This document shows, one piece after another, positions 16,284 through 24,871 of a stretch of DNA of 64,000 bases. Each line of letters opens with the position of its first letter. Within the stretch, counting starts at the first letter, position 1. The DNA lies in assembly GCA_016699715.1 (NCBI GenBank), contig CP065007.1, forward strand, positions 1,178,001 to 1,242,000, written 5' to 3'. The translations under genes and the position numbers were made by a program. The DNA comes from Candidatus Competibacteraceae bacterium. Its GTDB lineage: Bacteria; Pseudomonadota; Gammaproteobacteria; Competibacterales; Competibacteraceae. The notes beneath the pieces were generated by a model, which saw only the letters and a list, made by a program, of their open reading frames with translations, ran no database searches and was not told the origin of the DNA.

Positions 16284-17374
16284 GTCGAGCAACCACGGCG
16301 CGCCTCGATCTGGGGGCGCTGGTTCACAATCTGCGGCGAGTCAGGGCAGTGGCGCCGGGCCGGCGGGTGGCGGCCGCCGTGAAAGCCGAAGGTTACGGCC
16401 ATGGTCTGGTCCGAACCGCCCGCGCGCTGGACGCCGACGCCTTCGCGGTGGCTTGTGTCGAGGAAGCGCTGACCTTGCGCGAAGCCGGCATCGACCGGCG
16501 AATCCTGCTGCTGGAAGGGGTATTCGAGGCGGATGAACTGCCGTTGTGCGCCCGTCATGCCCTGGACATTGCCGTCCATCATCCCGAACAGCTACGGATG
16601 CTGGAACGTGCCCGGCTGGAACGGCCGCTGCGGGTCTGGCTGAAGATCGACAGCGGGATGCACCGCCTGGGTTTGGAACCGGAAACCGTGTCAGCGGTAT
16701 TTCAACGGTTGCGCGACTGCCCGACGGTGCAAGCGGAAATCGGTCTGATGAGCCATCTGGCGCGGGCCGACGAGCGGGATTGCGACTACACCCGCCAGCA
16801 ACTCCAAACCTTCGAGACCACCATCGCCGGCCTGCCGGGCGAGCGCTCGCTGGCCAATTCCGCCGGCATTCTGGGTTGGCCGGATACTCATTTCGACTGG
16901 GTGCGACCGGGCATCATGCTGTACGGCGCCTCTCCCTTCGTGGATAGCCTGGCACCCGACGAGGATTTGCGCCCGGCGATGAATTTCCACACCCGGCTGG
17001 TGGCCATCCGGCGGCTGCGCCGAGGCGAACCGGTTGGCTACGGCGGAACCTGGCTTTGTCCCGAGGACATGGACGTGGGCGTGGCGGCGGCGGGCTACGG
17101 CGATGGTTATCCGCGCCATGCGCCGTCCGGAACGCCGGTGCTGATCGACGGCCGCGCGGCGGCGCTGGTGGGCCGGGTCTCGATGGATATGATCACGCTG
17201 GATCTGCGCCAGCATCCCGAAGCACGGATCGGCGATCCGGTGCTGCTGTGGGGCGAAGGGTTGCCGGTGGAGCGAATCGCCCAGGCTGCCGGCACGATCT
17301 CCTACACCCTGCTGTGTGGCGTGACGGCGCGGGTGCGCCGCGAAGTGATTCCCGCGCCGTCGGCCGATGGCTAG
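16280..17374 (+). CDS. alr: Alanine racemase
   Basis: The 364-residue PLP enzyme has the lysine site AAVKAEGYGHGL near the N-terminus, the SGMHRLG motif, and the C-terminal catalytic-tyrosine region CGVTARV with GRVSMDMITLDL. It interconverts L- and D-alanine for peptidoglycan. It overlaps dnaB by four bases and radA by eight, so the three genes are probably co-translated. Confidence 0.96.
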   Translation: MSRATTARLDLGALVHNLRRVRAVAPGRRVAAAVKAEGYGHGLVRTARALDADAFAVACVEEALTLREAGIDRRILLLEGVFEADELPLCARHALDIAVHHPEQLRMLERARLERPLRVWLKIDSGMHRLGLEPETVSAVFQRLRDCPTVQAEIGLMSHLARADERDCDYTRQQLQTFETTIAGLPGERSLANSAGILGWPDTHFDWVRPGIMLYGASPFVDSLAPDEDLRPAMNFHTRLVAIRRLRRGEPVGYGGTWLCPEDMDVGVAAAGYGDGYPRHAPSGTPVLIDGRAAALVGRVSMDMITLDLRQHPEARIGDPVLLWGEGLPVERIAQAAGTISYTLLCGVTARVRREVIPAPSADG

Positions 17375-18731
17375 CAAGGGGCGCACGGTCTACGTGTGCG
17401 CCGAGTGTGGGGCGCAGGCCAGCAAATGGGCGGGCCAGTGTAGCGACTGTGGAGCTTGGAACACCCTGCAGGAGGCCGCGGCGGTCCCGGTGGGAGGGAA
17501 GAGCCCGTTCGCCGGCTATGCCGGCCAGGCGGCGGAGGTGCGCACCCTCGCCGAAGTGGACGCGGTGGCGGAAATCCGTCAGTCCTGCGGTAACGGCGAG
17601 CTGGACCGGGTCCTGGGCGGCGGCCTGGTCGACGGCTCGGTGACACTGATCGGCGGCGACCCGGGTATCGGCAAGTCCACTCTGCTGTTGCAGGTGTTGG
17701 CCGAACTGGCGGTGCGCAACCGGACGCTGTACGTCAGTGGCGAGGAGTCGCCTCGACAGATCGGCCTGCGCGCCCAGCGGCTGGGTCTGGCTCGTGATCG
17801 GCTGCGGCTGCTGCCGGAGGTCAACGTCGAGCGAATTCTGGCCACCGCCGAGATCGAACACCCGCAGGCGATGGTGATCGACTCGATCCAGACCGTATTC
17901 ACCGAACGGCTGCAATCGGCGCCGGGCTCGGTGGCGCAGGTGCGGGAGAGCGCGGCGCAACTGGTGCGCTACGCGAAGGCCGGCGGCGCGGCGTTGTTTC
18001 TGGTCGGCCATGTGACCAAGGAGGGCGCCATTGCCGGGCCGCGGGTGCTGGAGCACATGGTCGATACCGTGCTGTATTTCGAGGGCGATCCCAGCGGCCG
18101 GTTGCGCGTGCTGCGGGCGGTGAAGAACCGCTACGGGCCGGTCAACGAACTGGGCGTGTTCGCCATGACCGAACGCGGCTTGAAAGAGGTCAGCAATCCG
18201 TCGGCGATCTTTTTGTCGCGCCACGACACGCCGGTGGCCGGCAGCGTGATCATGGTGACCCGCGAAGGCACCCGGCCGCTGCTGGTGGAAATCCAGGCGC
18301 TGGTGGACGAGTGCCACGGCGGCCACCCGCGCCGGGTGACGTTGGGTCTGGAGCAAAACCGCTTGGCGATGCTGCTGGCGGTATTGCACCGGCATGGCGG
18401 GGTGGCGATGTACGATCAAGACGTCTACGTCAACGCGGTCGGCGGGGTGCGGATCAACGAGACGGCGGCCGATTTGGCGGTGCTGCTGGCGGCACTGTCG
18501 AGTTTTCGCGACCGGCCGCTGCCGATCGATCTGGTGGTGTTCGGCGAAGTCGGGCTGGCCGGGGAAATCCGCCCGGTGCCGAACGGCGAGGAACGGTTGC
18601 GGGAGGCGGCCAAGCATGGTTTCAAGCAGGCGATCGTGCCACGTGCCAACCTGCCCCGGCGCGGCGGGCGGGTGGAAGGACTGGAGGTGCGCGGTGTCAG
18701 TCGCTTGGCCGAAGTGATGGGGGATGTTTGA
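17367..18731 (+). CDS. radA: DNA repair ATPase RadA
   Basis: The 454-residue protein has the RadA zinc finger (CAECGAQASKWAGQCSDCGAWNT), a RecA-type core with Walker A GGDPGIGKSTLLLQ, the KNRYG motif (KNRYGPVNELGVF) and a C-terminal Lon-protease-like domain (QDVYVNAVGGVRINETAADLA...GEVGLAGEIRPV). RadA drives branch migration of recombination intermediates. It is the last gene of the dnaB-alr-radA group. Confidence 0.97.
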   Translation: MASKGRTVYVCAECGAQASKWAGQCSDCGAWNTLQEAAAVPVGGKSPFAGYAGQAAEVRTLAEVDAVAEIRQSCGNGELDRVLGGGLVDGSVTLIGGDPGIGKSTLLLQVLAELAVRNRTLYVSGEESPRQIGLRAQRLGLARDRLRLLPEVNVERILATAEIEHPQAMVIDSIQTVFTERLQSAPGSVAQVRESAAQLVRYAKAGGAALFLVGHVTKEGAIAGPRVLEHMVDTVLYFEGDPSGRLRVLRAVKNRYGPVNELGVFAMTERGLKEVSNPSAIFLSRHDTPVAGSVIMVTREGTRPLLVEIQALVDECHGGHPRRVTLGLEQNRLAMLLAVLHRHGGVAMYDQDVYVNAVGGVRINETAADLAVLLAALSSFRDRPLPIDLVVFGEVGLAGEIRPVPNGEERLREAAKHGFKQAIVPRANLPRRGGRVEGLEVRGVSRLAEVMGDV

Positions 18732-18821
18732 GATTGAAGAGACGGGGTAGGATCTGCAATCCATTAAAAACAATCCACTGATTTTAGCTAGTGCTCGTTG
18801 AGTCGTTAAGGAGATATGGCC

Positions 18822-20648
18822 GTGATTGATGTTACGGACATTCTGAGAGTTAATTCCATGGATCCTGTGTCTGAGCGTGAGACGTCTACGGATGCGGAAT
18901 TCTTTTTCATCAATGCTGCATATTTAGATTCGTATATTCGGTTGCTCGATGGTATCCGTGAGAATCGTCGTTTATTAATATTGACGGGTGAAGCGGGTGT
19001 GGGAAAGACCGTATTATTGCGTAAACTGATCAGCGAATCACCAACAAATATCAAGTTTTCTTATTGCTGCGCGACTAATTTTGATTTCTATAGCTTGCTT
19101 ACTGTTATTAACGATCAATTAGGGGTGGTAGTGACCAATAGGGAGTTCTCCACTAAGTTGGAAGCGCTAAAAAAACATCTAACTAATTGTATTATACAAG
19201 AAATGAGAGTGGTTTTGCTGATCGATGATGCGCATCATTTGAAAAATGAAGCCTTGGATGGCTTGCTTAATTTGTCTCACTTTGAGTTTGAAAAAGGACG
19301 CACCGTACAAATTGTGCTGACTGGAACCCCGGTATTGGAAGAGATATTGAGTGAGACAAAAATTCTCCGTAGTAATGTGGCCGGTGCCATCCATGTTTAT
19401 TTGAAGCCTTTGGTTGCCATGGATGTGGCGGCTTTCATATCCAGACAAGTGCAACATGATGTCGATGGGCCAATCATGGATTCGTTGGTTTCACCACCCA
19501 TCATTGAGCGGATCAACGATTATACCGGCGGTAGTCCTCGTTTAATTAATATGCTCTGTGAGCATGCACTGTTAATCGCTAAAGTTAGGGAACAAGTCAC
19601 TCTATCGACGGAAATTGTTGATGAAGCTGCCAGTGAATTGAGTCTTAAAGGTAGGCAAATAGATTTATCTCCTGAAATTGATTTCGATTCTTTAGAAATA
19701 ACGCATTCAGGCAGTGCCACTCAGAGCGCGATGGTAGAGCAATTGCTGGCCCATGTGGATATCATGAATAATGAAACAACGCATTCAGGCAGTGCCACTC
19801 AGAGTGCGAAAACGGAACGATGGCTAGCCCATGATGGTCTGATGCATGACTCAACTCGCTCTTTGGCTATCAGGCCACTGTCGGCGAGTGAATCCGAATG
19901 GAGGGATGATCGTCAAGTTGGAAAAGGGCATTCCAGACGGCTTAATTTCTCTGGACTACCAGTCGCATTGTTGGCGGGTTTATTTGGAGGAATTGGGGGT
20001 GTCTATTTTTATCAGCGTACTATCTCCGAATTCAAACCACTGGCGCCAATGTTGGCGCCAGTGGGTATGACAACGCCCACGCCTGCGCCAACCAAAGGGT
20101 CTCAGTTGTCGCCTTCATCAGAATTGGCAAAGCCGGTCCCCGTCAATCGCCAGGAATCATCCGCTGAGCCAGAGGCGGGATCATCGGAAAAACCATTAAA
20201 ATCTCTCCCAGCCTCTCCAGTAGTAGCCAAAACTACTTATCCTGGCGAGGAGATCGAAGTAGCGCCCACTTCGCCATCACCATCACCAACGGTGGTGAAA
20301 CCGCTTGATGCATCGGTTATTTTATCTTATATGAGGAATGGCGATTTGTTGTTGGAACGGGGCGATGTGGCTTCGGCGCGTCTTTTTTATCAGGAAGCGG
20401 CCAGTGCCGGTTCGGTGGAAGCGATGGTCGCGGTCGGCAAAACTTATGATCCAGTCATATTGGATCGACTGGAAATTAAAGGGTTTTATCCTGATCCCGT
20501 CAAGGCGGTAGAGTGGTATTTGAAAGCTAAGGAGAAGACTGCTGATCCACAAAGTATCGAGCGTCTTGAGGCACTAAGATATTGGTTATCCAATTTACCG
20601 GCGTTAGGAGAAAGTGAGGCGAGTAGGCTGAAGCAGTTACTGTACTAA
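18822..20648 (+). CDS. ExeA/MshM-like AAA ATPase with membrane anchor and Sel1-like C-terminus
   Basis: An N-terminal AAA module has Walker A TGEAGVGKTVLLRK, Walker B VVLLIDDAHHL and a sensor-like LTGTPVLEE, as in ExeA/GspA and MshM proteins that act in secretion or pilus assembly. A single membrane segment (LPVALLAGLFGGIGGVYFY, about residue 385) separates it from a proline/serine-rich extracytoplasmic linker and a C-terminal Sel1/TPR-like region (GDLLLERGDVASARLFYQEAA). A 24-to-30-residue block beginning THSGSATQSA is duplicated in tandem. The GTG at 18822 is preferred to the ATG two codons earlier, since AAGGAG ends only two bases before that ATG. The gene is visibly more AT-rich than its neighbours. 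Confidence 0.75.
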   Translation: MIDVTDILRVNSMDPVSERETSTDAEFFFINAAYLDSYIRLLDGIRENRRLLILTGEAGVGKTVLLRKLISESPTNIKFSYCCATNFDFYSLLTVINDQLGVVVTNREFSTKLEALKKHLTNCIIQEMRVVLLIDDAHHLKNEALDGLLNLSHFEFEKGRTVQIVLTGTPVLEEILSETKILRSNVAGAIHVYLKPLVAMDVAAFISRQVQHDVDGPIMDSLVSPPIIERINDYTGGSPRLINMLCEHALLIAKVREQVTLSTEIVDEAASELSLKGRQIDLSPEIDFDSLEITHSGSATQSAMVEQLLAHVDIMNNETTHSGSATQSAKTERWLAHDGLMHDSTRSLAIRPLSASESEWRDDRQVGKGHSRRLNFSGLPVALLAGLFGGIGGVYFYQRTISEFKPLAPMLAPVGMTTPTPAPTKGSQLSPSSELAKPVPVNRQESSAEPEAGSSEKPLKSLPASPVVAKTTYPGEEIEVAPTSPSPSPTVVKPLDASVILSYMRNGDLLLERGDVASARLFYQEAASAGSVEAMVAVGKTYDPVILDRLEIKGFYPDPVKAVEWYLKAKEKTADPQSIERLEALRYWLSNLPALGESEASRLKQLLY

Positions 20649-20940
20649 ATTGAAGACCGCCGATGAATGGTAAAGGATAATGATCCTCTTTGAGTTGTGG
20701 AAGCGTAGACCGCCGGGCTAAATCCACACTGCCGCTGACGCAGCACCTCCTTTGAGAAAAGAGGGTTGGAGGATTTCTGCTCCTGAGCCGACCACAAGTT
20801 ATTGAGGAGAGCTATATATCGTGCCCCTCACCCTGAGCAAAAACATTGGTGATGTCTATTGTGGGCGATAGCCAGTGCTAATTGGAATCGAATTTTCGAC
20901 TCCAACGAAAACGGGATTTGCAGGCTGAGCACGCGCCACC

Positions 20941-21918
20941 TTATTTTTGGCGCTCCAGCCACTTCTGCGCGGGTTTAAATCGTGTCCAACCGGGAATGAC
21001 GGCGGATAAACTGACTTCGCGCCACTTTGGATGTCGAGTTGGCTGTTGAAACTCATTGAAATTCTCAAAAAAATGGTTAACGAAATTGGCTGTTTTTTGG
21101 TAACGAGGGCTAGCACTTTTCCAATTGTATACCGCCAGCACGGCCCCGACGGCGATGGTTTTTACCGTTTGGTTGGGCTCGATCAGATTGGGGTAATCTT
21201 GACTGTTGAGTTGGGTTGGTAGATAGGTTTCCAATAATACCGGGGTATGATCGATGGGCACGAAATGCAAGGAGTTATTAGCTGTCAGTTTATCGAATAA
21301 CTGGGCGGGCTTGCCAGCGACATAGACCAAGGCGTCGATTTCGTGGTTTTTTAATTTATCCAACGCAGTGGCTTGATCATAATAAGTGGGTTCCACTGGA
21401 ATATTTAAAGTGTCGAAGATAATAGAGGCGGTAATAAATGTGCCGCTGCCTTTTGTATCGAAATTAATTTTTTGACCGGCAAGATCACTCAGGTTTTTAA
21501 TTTCCGTATTGGCAAGCAGGTGAAATTCTTCATTATAGAGTTTTGCGATATAGTAAACTTTATTTTCGATATTTTTATAGGTGCCGTGACGTTTTATGTA
21601 TTCTAATACGTCGGATTGAACGATCGCTATATCAATGCCTTTTAGATATAAAAGGTCACTGATGTTCTGAACCGAGCCTTTGCCAACAATAGCTAAAATA
21701 CGCAAACTATCGGTGTCCAAGACAGTGGCAAGATCAGAAGCGATACGTATATAGGTACCATTGATACCCCCTGTGATGATGCCAACCACCCCTTTATTGG
21801 ATCGTGCGCTTGATTGTGTAAGCAGCGTGACGGCCTGTTTGGTAGGAGTGGCCGCGTGGATCGTTGAGGGCATGCTCAAGAAAATAAATAGGAATAATAT
21901 CTTGATTGTATTTAACAT
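20941..21918 (-). CDS. TAXI-family TRAP-type solute receptor
   Basis: The 325-residue product has a Sec signal (MLNTIKILFLFIFLSMPSTIHA) and the TAXI receptor pattern: IITGGINGTYIRIASDLATVL, then IDIAIVQSDVLEYI, LYNEEFHLLANTEIKNLSDLAGQKINF and GSGTFITASIIFDTL. Such receptors bind carboxylates or amino acids for TRAP transporters. No TRAP permease gene is near, so it is an orphan here. It is AT-rich and faces the ExeA-like gene tail to tail. The 290-base gap between them shows no further gene. Confidence 0.8.
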   Translation of the reverse strand: MLNTIKILFLFIFLSMPSTIHAATPTKQAVTLLTQSSARSNKGVVGIITGGINGTYIRIASDLATVLDTDSLRILAIVGKGSVQNISDLLYLKGIDIAIVQSDVLEYIKRHGTYKNIENKVYYIAKLYNEEFHLLANTEIKNLSDLAGQKINFDTKGSGTFITASIIFDTLNIPVEPTYYDQATALDKLKNHEIDALVYVAGKPAQLFDKLTANNSLHFVPIDHTPVLLETYLPTQLNSQDYPNLIEPNQTVKTIAVGAVLAVYNWKSASPRYQKTANFVNHFFENFNEFQQPTRHPKWREVSLSAVIPGWTRFKPAQKWLERQK

Positions 21919-22022
21919 GATGGATGTCTTTAAGGATTTGTTTGGAATTATGCCGGGATCGAAGTCGAGATCATGGGTATTTTTATTCGACTGGAATTCC
22001 GGGGTTTTGCGCGAAAACCAGC

Positions 22023-22748
22023 CTAGTTATCCACCCCCACCCACCCCCAGCGTTCCGGGATGAAAATCTCGTGTGGGTTGAAGCGGGCCTTGTAGGCCAT
22101 CTTGCCACACTGCTCGATCCAGTAGCCCAGATAGACCCACGGTAATTCCAGCCGCCGCGCCTCGGCGATTTGCCATAGGATCGCGTAGGTTCCGAGACCG
22201 CGCGCTTCCCGGAGAGGGTCGAAAAAGGTATAGACCGCCGACAGTCCCTCATCCAGCCGGTCCACCACCGCCACCGCCAGCAGCTCCTGGTCGAGGCGGA
22301 ATTCATATAGCCAGGACGAGCACCAGCGTGAGGCCACGAACGACCAGTAGTTTTCCGGGCTGGCGGGGTCCATGCCGCCGCCGGCATGGCGGGTCCCGAT
22401 GTAGCGGGCGAATAGCTCGAAGTGTTCGCCATCGAACTCGGCTGGTAGCACCCGTACCCGCAGATCCCGATTGCGTTTCCACAGCCGCTGCTGCGAGCGG
22501 TTCGGCTGAAACCGCTCCACCGGAACGCGCAGCGACCGGCAGGCCGCGCAGCCTCGGCAATGTGGCCGGTAGACATGCTCGCCGCTGCGGCGGAAACCGA
22601 GTTCCGCCAGTTGAGTGTAAAGCGGGTTGTCGGTCATCGCCGGATCGGCGACCAGGTTGCGCGCGCGCCGGCCCGGCAAATAGCTGCACGCATAGTCAGT
22701 GGTCAGAAACATGCGCAGGTCGTACAACGAATCGCGAGGGTTGCTCAT
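22023..22748 (-). CDS. bpt: Aspartate/glutamate leucyltransferase (N-end rule)
   Basis: The 241-residue product matches the bacterial Bpt/Ate family: LYDLRMFLTTDYACSYLPGRRARNLVADP, the cysteine-rich YRPHCRGCAACRSLRVPVERF, and YTFFDPLREARGLGTYAILWQI with a final VYLGYWIEQCGKMAYKARFNPHEI. It adds leucine to proteins with N-terminal Asp or Glu, marking them for ClpAP. It overlaps aat by four bases. infA, which commonly follows, is absent; the AT-rich insert begins just downstream. Confidence 0.95.
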   Translation of the reverse strand: MSNPRDSLYDLRMFLTTDYACSYLPGRRARNLVADPAMTDNPLYTQLAELGFRRSGEHVYRPHCRGCAACRSLRVPVERFQPNRSQQRLWKRNRDLRVRVLPAEFDGEHFELFARYIGTRHAGGGMDPASPENYWSFVASRWCSSWLYEFRLDQELLAVAVVDRLDEGLSAVYTFFDPLREARGLGTYAILWQIAEARRLELPWVYLGYWIEQCGKMAYKARFNPHEIFIPERWGWVGVDN

Positions 22749-23479
22749 GGGTGCGCGCCGGCAAACAAGGAGTCGAGCAGATCGGCGTCCAGCCGCCAGG
22801 GGCCGGGCTGGTCGGGCTGAGGGCAATAGCGTTCCAGCAATTGCAGGAACGAGGCGCGAGGGATGTCGACCGCGCCCATGCTTAGGAGGTGGGCGGTGGT
22901 GACCTGACAATCGATGACGGCGAACTCCCAACGCTGGAGCTGGGCGGTCAGCGCGACCAGCGCAATCTTGGAGGCATCGCTGATCCAACTGAACATGGAT
23001 TCGCCGTAAAACACTTGGCCCAGCGCTACCCCATACAGCCCGCCCACCAGCTCGCCCTGTTGCCAGGTTTCGATGGAGTGGGCGTGGCCGAGCCGGTGCA
23101 GCCGGCAGTAGGCGCGGTACATTTCCGAGGTGATCCAGGTGCCCGGTTCCCCCTGACGCGGACCGGCGCAGGCCGCGACGACCTGCTCGAAGGCGGTGTC
23201 CGCGGTGATGACAAACAAGCTCTTGCGGAGGGTCTTGCGCAAGCTGCGCGAAACCTTGAGGCATTCCGGAAGCAAGACCAAACGTGGGTCCGGTGACCAC
23301 CACAGGATCGGTTGATCGGCCGAGTACCACGGAAAGATACCCATCCGGTAGGCGCGCAGCAGGCGGCGCGGCGTCAGGTTGCCGCCGGCGGCCAGCAGGC
23401 CGTCCGGTTCGGTCAGGGCGCGGTCTGGATGAGGAAAAGGTTGATTGTCGTTATGTGGATCCAGCCACGTCAGGCGCAT
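22745..23479 (-). CDS. aat: Leucyl/phenylalanyl-tRNA--protein transferase
   Basis: The 244-residue product has the Aat signature GLLAAGGNLTPRRLLRAYRMGIFPWYSADQPILWWSPDPR, and then GTWITSEMYRAYCRLHRLGHAHSIE and GESMFS. It transfers Leu or Phe to N-terminal Lys/Arg, creating degrons for ClpS/ClpAP. It overlaps the upstream FemAB-like gene by 29 bases and bpt by four, so the three form one transcript. Confidence 0.96.
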   Translation of the reverse strand: MRLTWLDPHNDNQPFPHPDRALTEPDGLLAAGGNLTPRRLLRAYRMGIFPWYSADQPILWWSPDPRLVLLPECLKVSRSLRKTLRKSLFVITADTAFEQVVAACAGPRQGEPGTWITSEMYRAYCRLHRLGHAHSIETWQQGELVGGLYGVALGQVFYGESMFSWISDASKIALVALTAQLQRWEFAVIDCQVTTAHLLSMGAVDIPRASFLQLLERYCPQPDQPGPWRLDADLLDSLFAGAHP

Positions 23480-24626
23480 CCGGTGTCACCTCATCCCGAT
23501 AGGGCGAATGTCGTAACAGTTCCCCGGCATACTGGTGCAGAGCAGGTGTCTCCCGAGCAAGAAAATCGGTCACGGCGCTTCGGAAACCCGGATGGGCGAT
23601 CCAGTGCATCGAGTGCGTAAGCGTCGGTAAAAAGCCTCGGTAAATCTTGTGCTCGCCCTGTGCGCCGGGCTCGAAGTGCTGTAGACCGGTGCGGATACAG
23701 TACTCCAGACCCTGATAATAGCAGGCTTCAAAGTGCAGGCTGTCATAATCGGATCGGCAGCCCCAATGGCGGCCGTAGAGCGTGGTATCGCTACGAAAGC
23801 TGATGGCGCCGGCGACTTCGCGGCCTTGAGAGCTGGCCAATACCAGCACGATTCGGTCACCCAGCGTGGCGGCGATCTCCTGAAAAAAAGGGAGAGTCAG
23901 GGTCGGCGTGCCGCCCAGCCGGTCGAAGGTCGAGCGATAAAAATCGTGCAGAACTCGCCATTCGGTCTCGGTCGCCTCGTGGCCGGATAACAACCGTAAT
24001 TCCAAATTGGCGTCGCGGACCAGCCGACGTTCCCGGTTGATATTTTTGCGCCGCTTGGCGGTGAGCGCGTCGAGAAAATCCTGAAAGTCCCGGTAACCGC
24101 GGTTGCGCCAGTGGAACTGGCAGCCCAGACGGTGGAGAAAGCCCTGGGCCAGCAGCGGGTCCAGATCGGCGGTGGTGGGGAACAGCCAATGGATCGAGGA
24201 GAACTGGCGGCGGCGGCTCTCCTCCAAGACGTGGTCGATCATGGCCCGTACCGTCGCTTGAGGGTTGGGCTGATCGGGTGCCAGCAACAGCCGAGGGCTG
24301 CCGACCGGGGTGTAAGGAATGGCGCCGACCAGTTTGGGGTAGTAGGACAGGCCCTGCCGGCGGTAGGCTTCGGCCCAGCCCCAGTCGAAGACGAACTCGC
24401 CGTAGGAGTTGTATTTCAGGTACAGCGGCGCCGCCCCCAGAAGGCGCCCGTTTTCGTCCCGGCAGGCGAGGTGCCAGGGCAGCCAGCCGGTGTGTTCGCC
24501 GACGCATTGATGCCGCTCCAGGGCACTGAGAAACTCATGGCTGAGAAAAGGGTTGTGCTCGGGTACGAGCGCGTTCCATTCGGACGCGGAAAGTTCGCTT
24601 AGGCTAGCGAGGAATTGAATACGCAT
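23451..24626 (-). CDS. FemAB/GNAT-like acyltransferase (DUF482 type)
   Basis: The 391-residue protein matches the FemAB-like DUF482 family: NPFLSHEFLSALE near the start, YGEFVFDWGWAEAY, a KRRKNINRERR segment, and in the C-terminal GNAT half GRHWGCRSDYDSLHFEACYYQGLEYCI with GAQGEHKIYRGFLP. FemAB relatives transfer aminoacyl groups from charged tRNA, often to peptidoglycan precursors; the substrate of this family is unknown. Coupling to two tRNA-dependent protein transferases suggests a related use of aminoacyl-tRNA, which is inference. Confidence 0.85.
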   Translation of the reverse strand: MRIQFLASLSELSASEWNALVPEHNPFLSHEFLSALERHQCVGEHTGWLPWHLACRDENGRLLGAAPLYLKYNSYGEFVFDWGWAEAYRRQGLSYYPKLVGAIPYTPVGSPRLLLAPDQPNPQATVRAMIDHVLEESRRRQFSSIHWLFPTTADLDPLLAQGFLHRLGCQFHWRNRGYRDFQDFLDALTAKRRKNINRERRLVRDANLELRLLSGHEATETEWRVLHDFYRSTFDRLGGTPTLTLPFFQEIAATLGDRIVLVLASSQGREVAGAISFRSDTTLYGRHWGCRSDYDSLHFEACYYQGLEYCIRTGLQHFEPGAQGEHKIYRGFLPTLTHSMHWIAHPGFRSAVTDFLARETPALHQYAGELLRHSPYRDEVTPDAPDVAGST

Positions 24627-24871
24627 GAGTCATGGGTTGGAGTGGCAGGGGGATCGGATCGAAAGCACGCCATGCGGTTTTGAACTCGAAACGGCATGTT
24701 GGTTCGTGCCCGGCGTGCTGGCGCCCTTCACCTGATCGTCTGAGGATGGGACAATAACCCTCATCCGATTTGTCCGGTCGCCGATCGGTGGCGATCGCGC
24801 CCAACGCGGGCGAGCGGGCCTTGATCTTCGGGCGCATTCTTCATATCACCATACCACCATAGGACTTCATT

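Noticed and set aside
17193..18773. 526-codon open frame antisense to radA
   Set aside because: It is a shadow of radA, which has every diagnostic motif.
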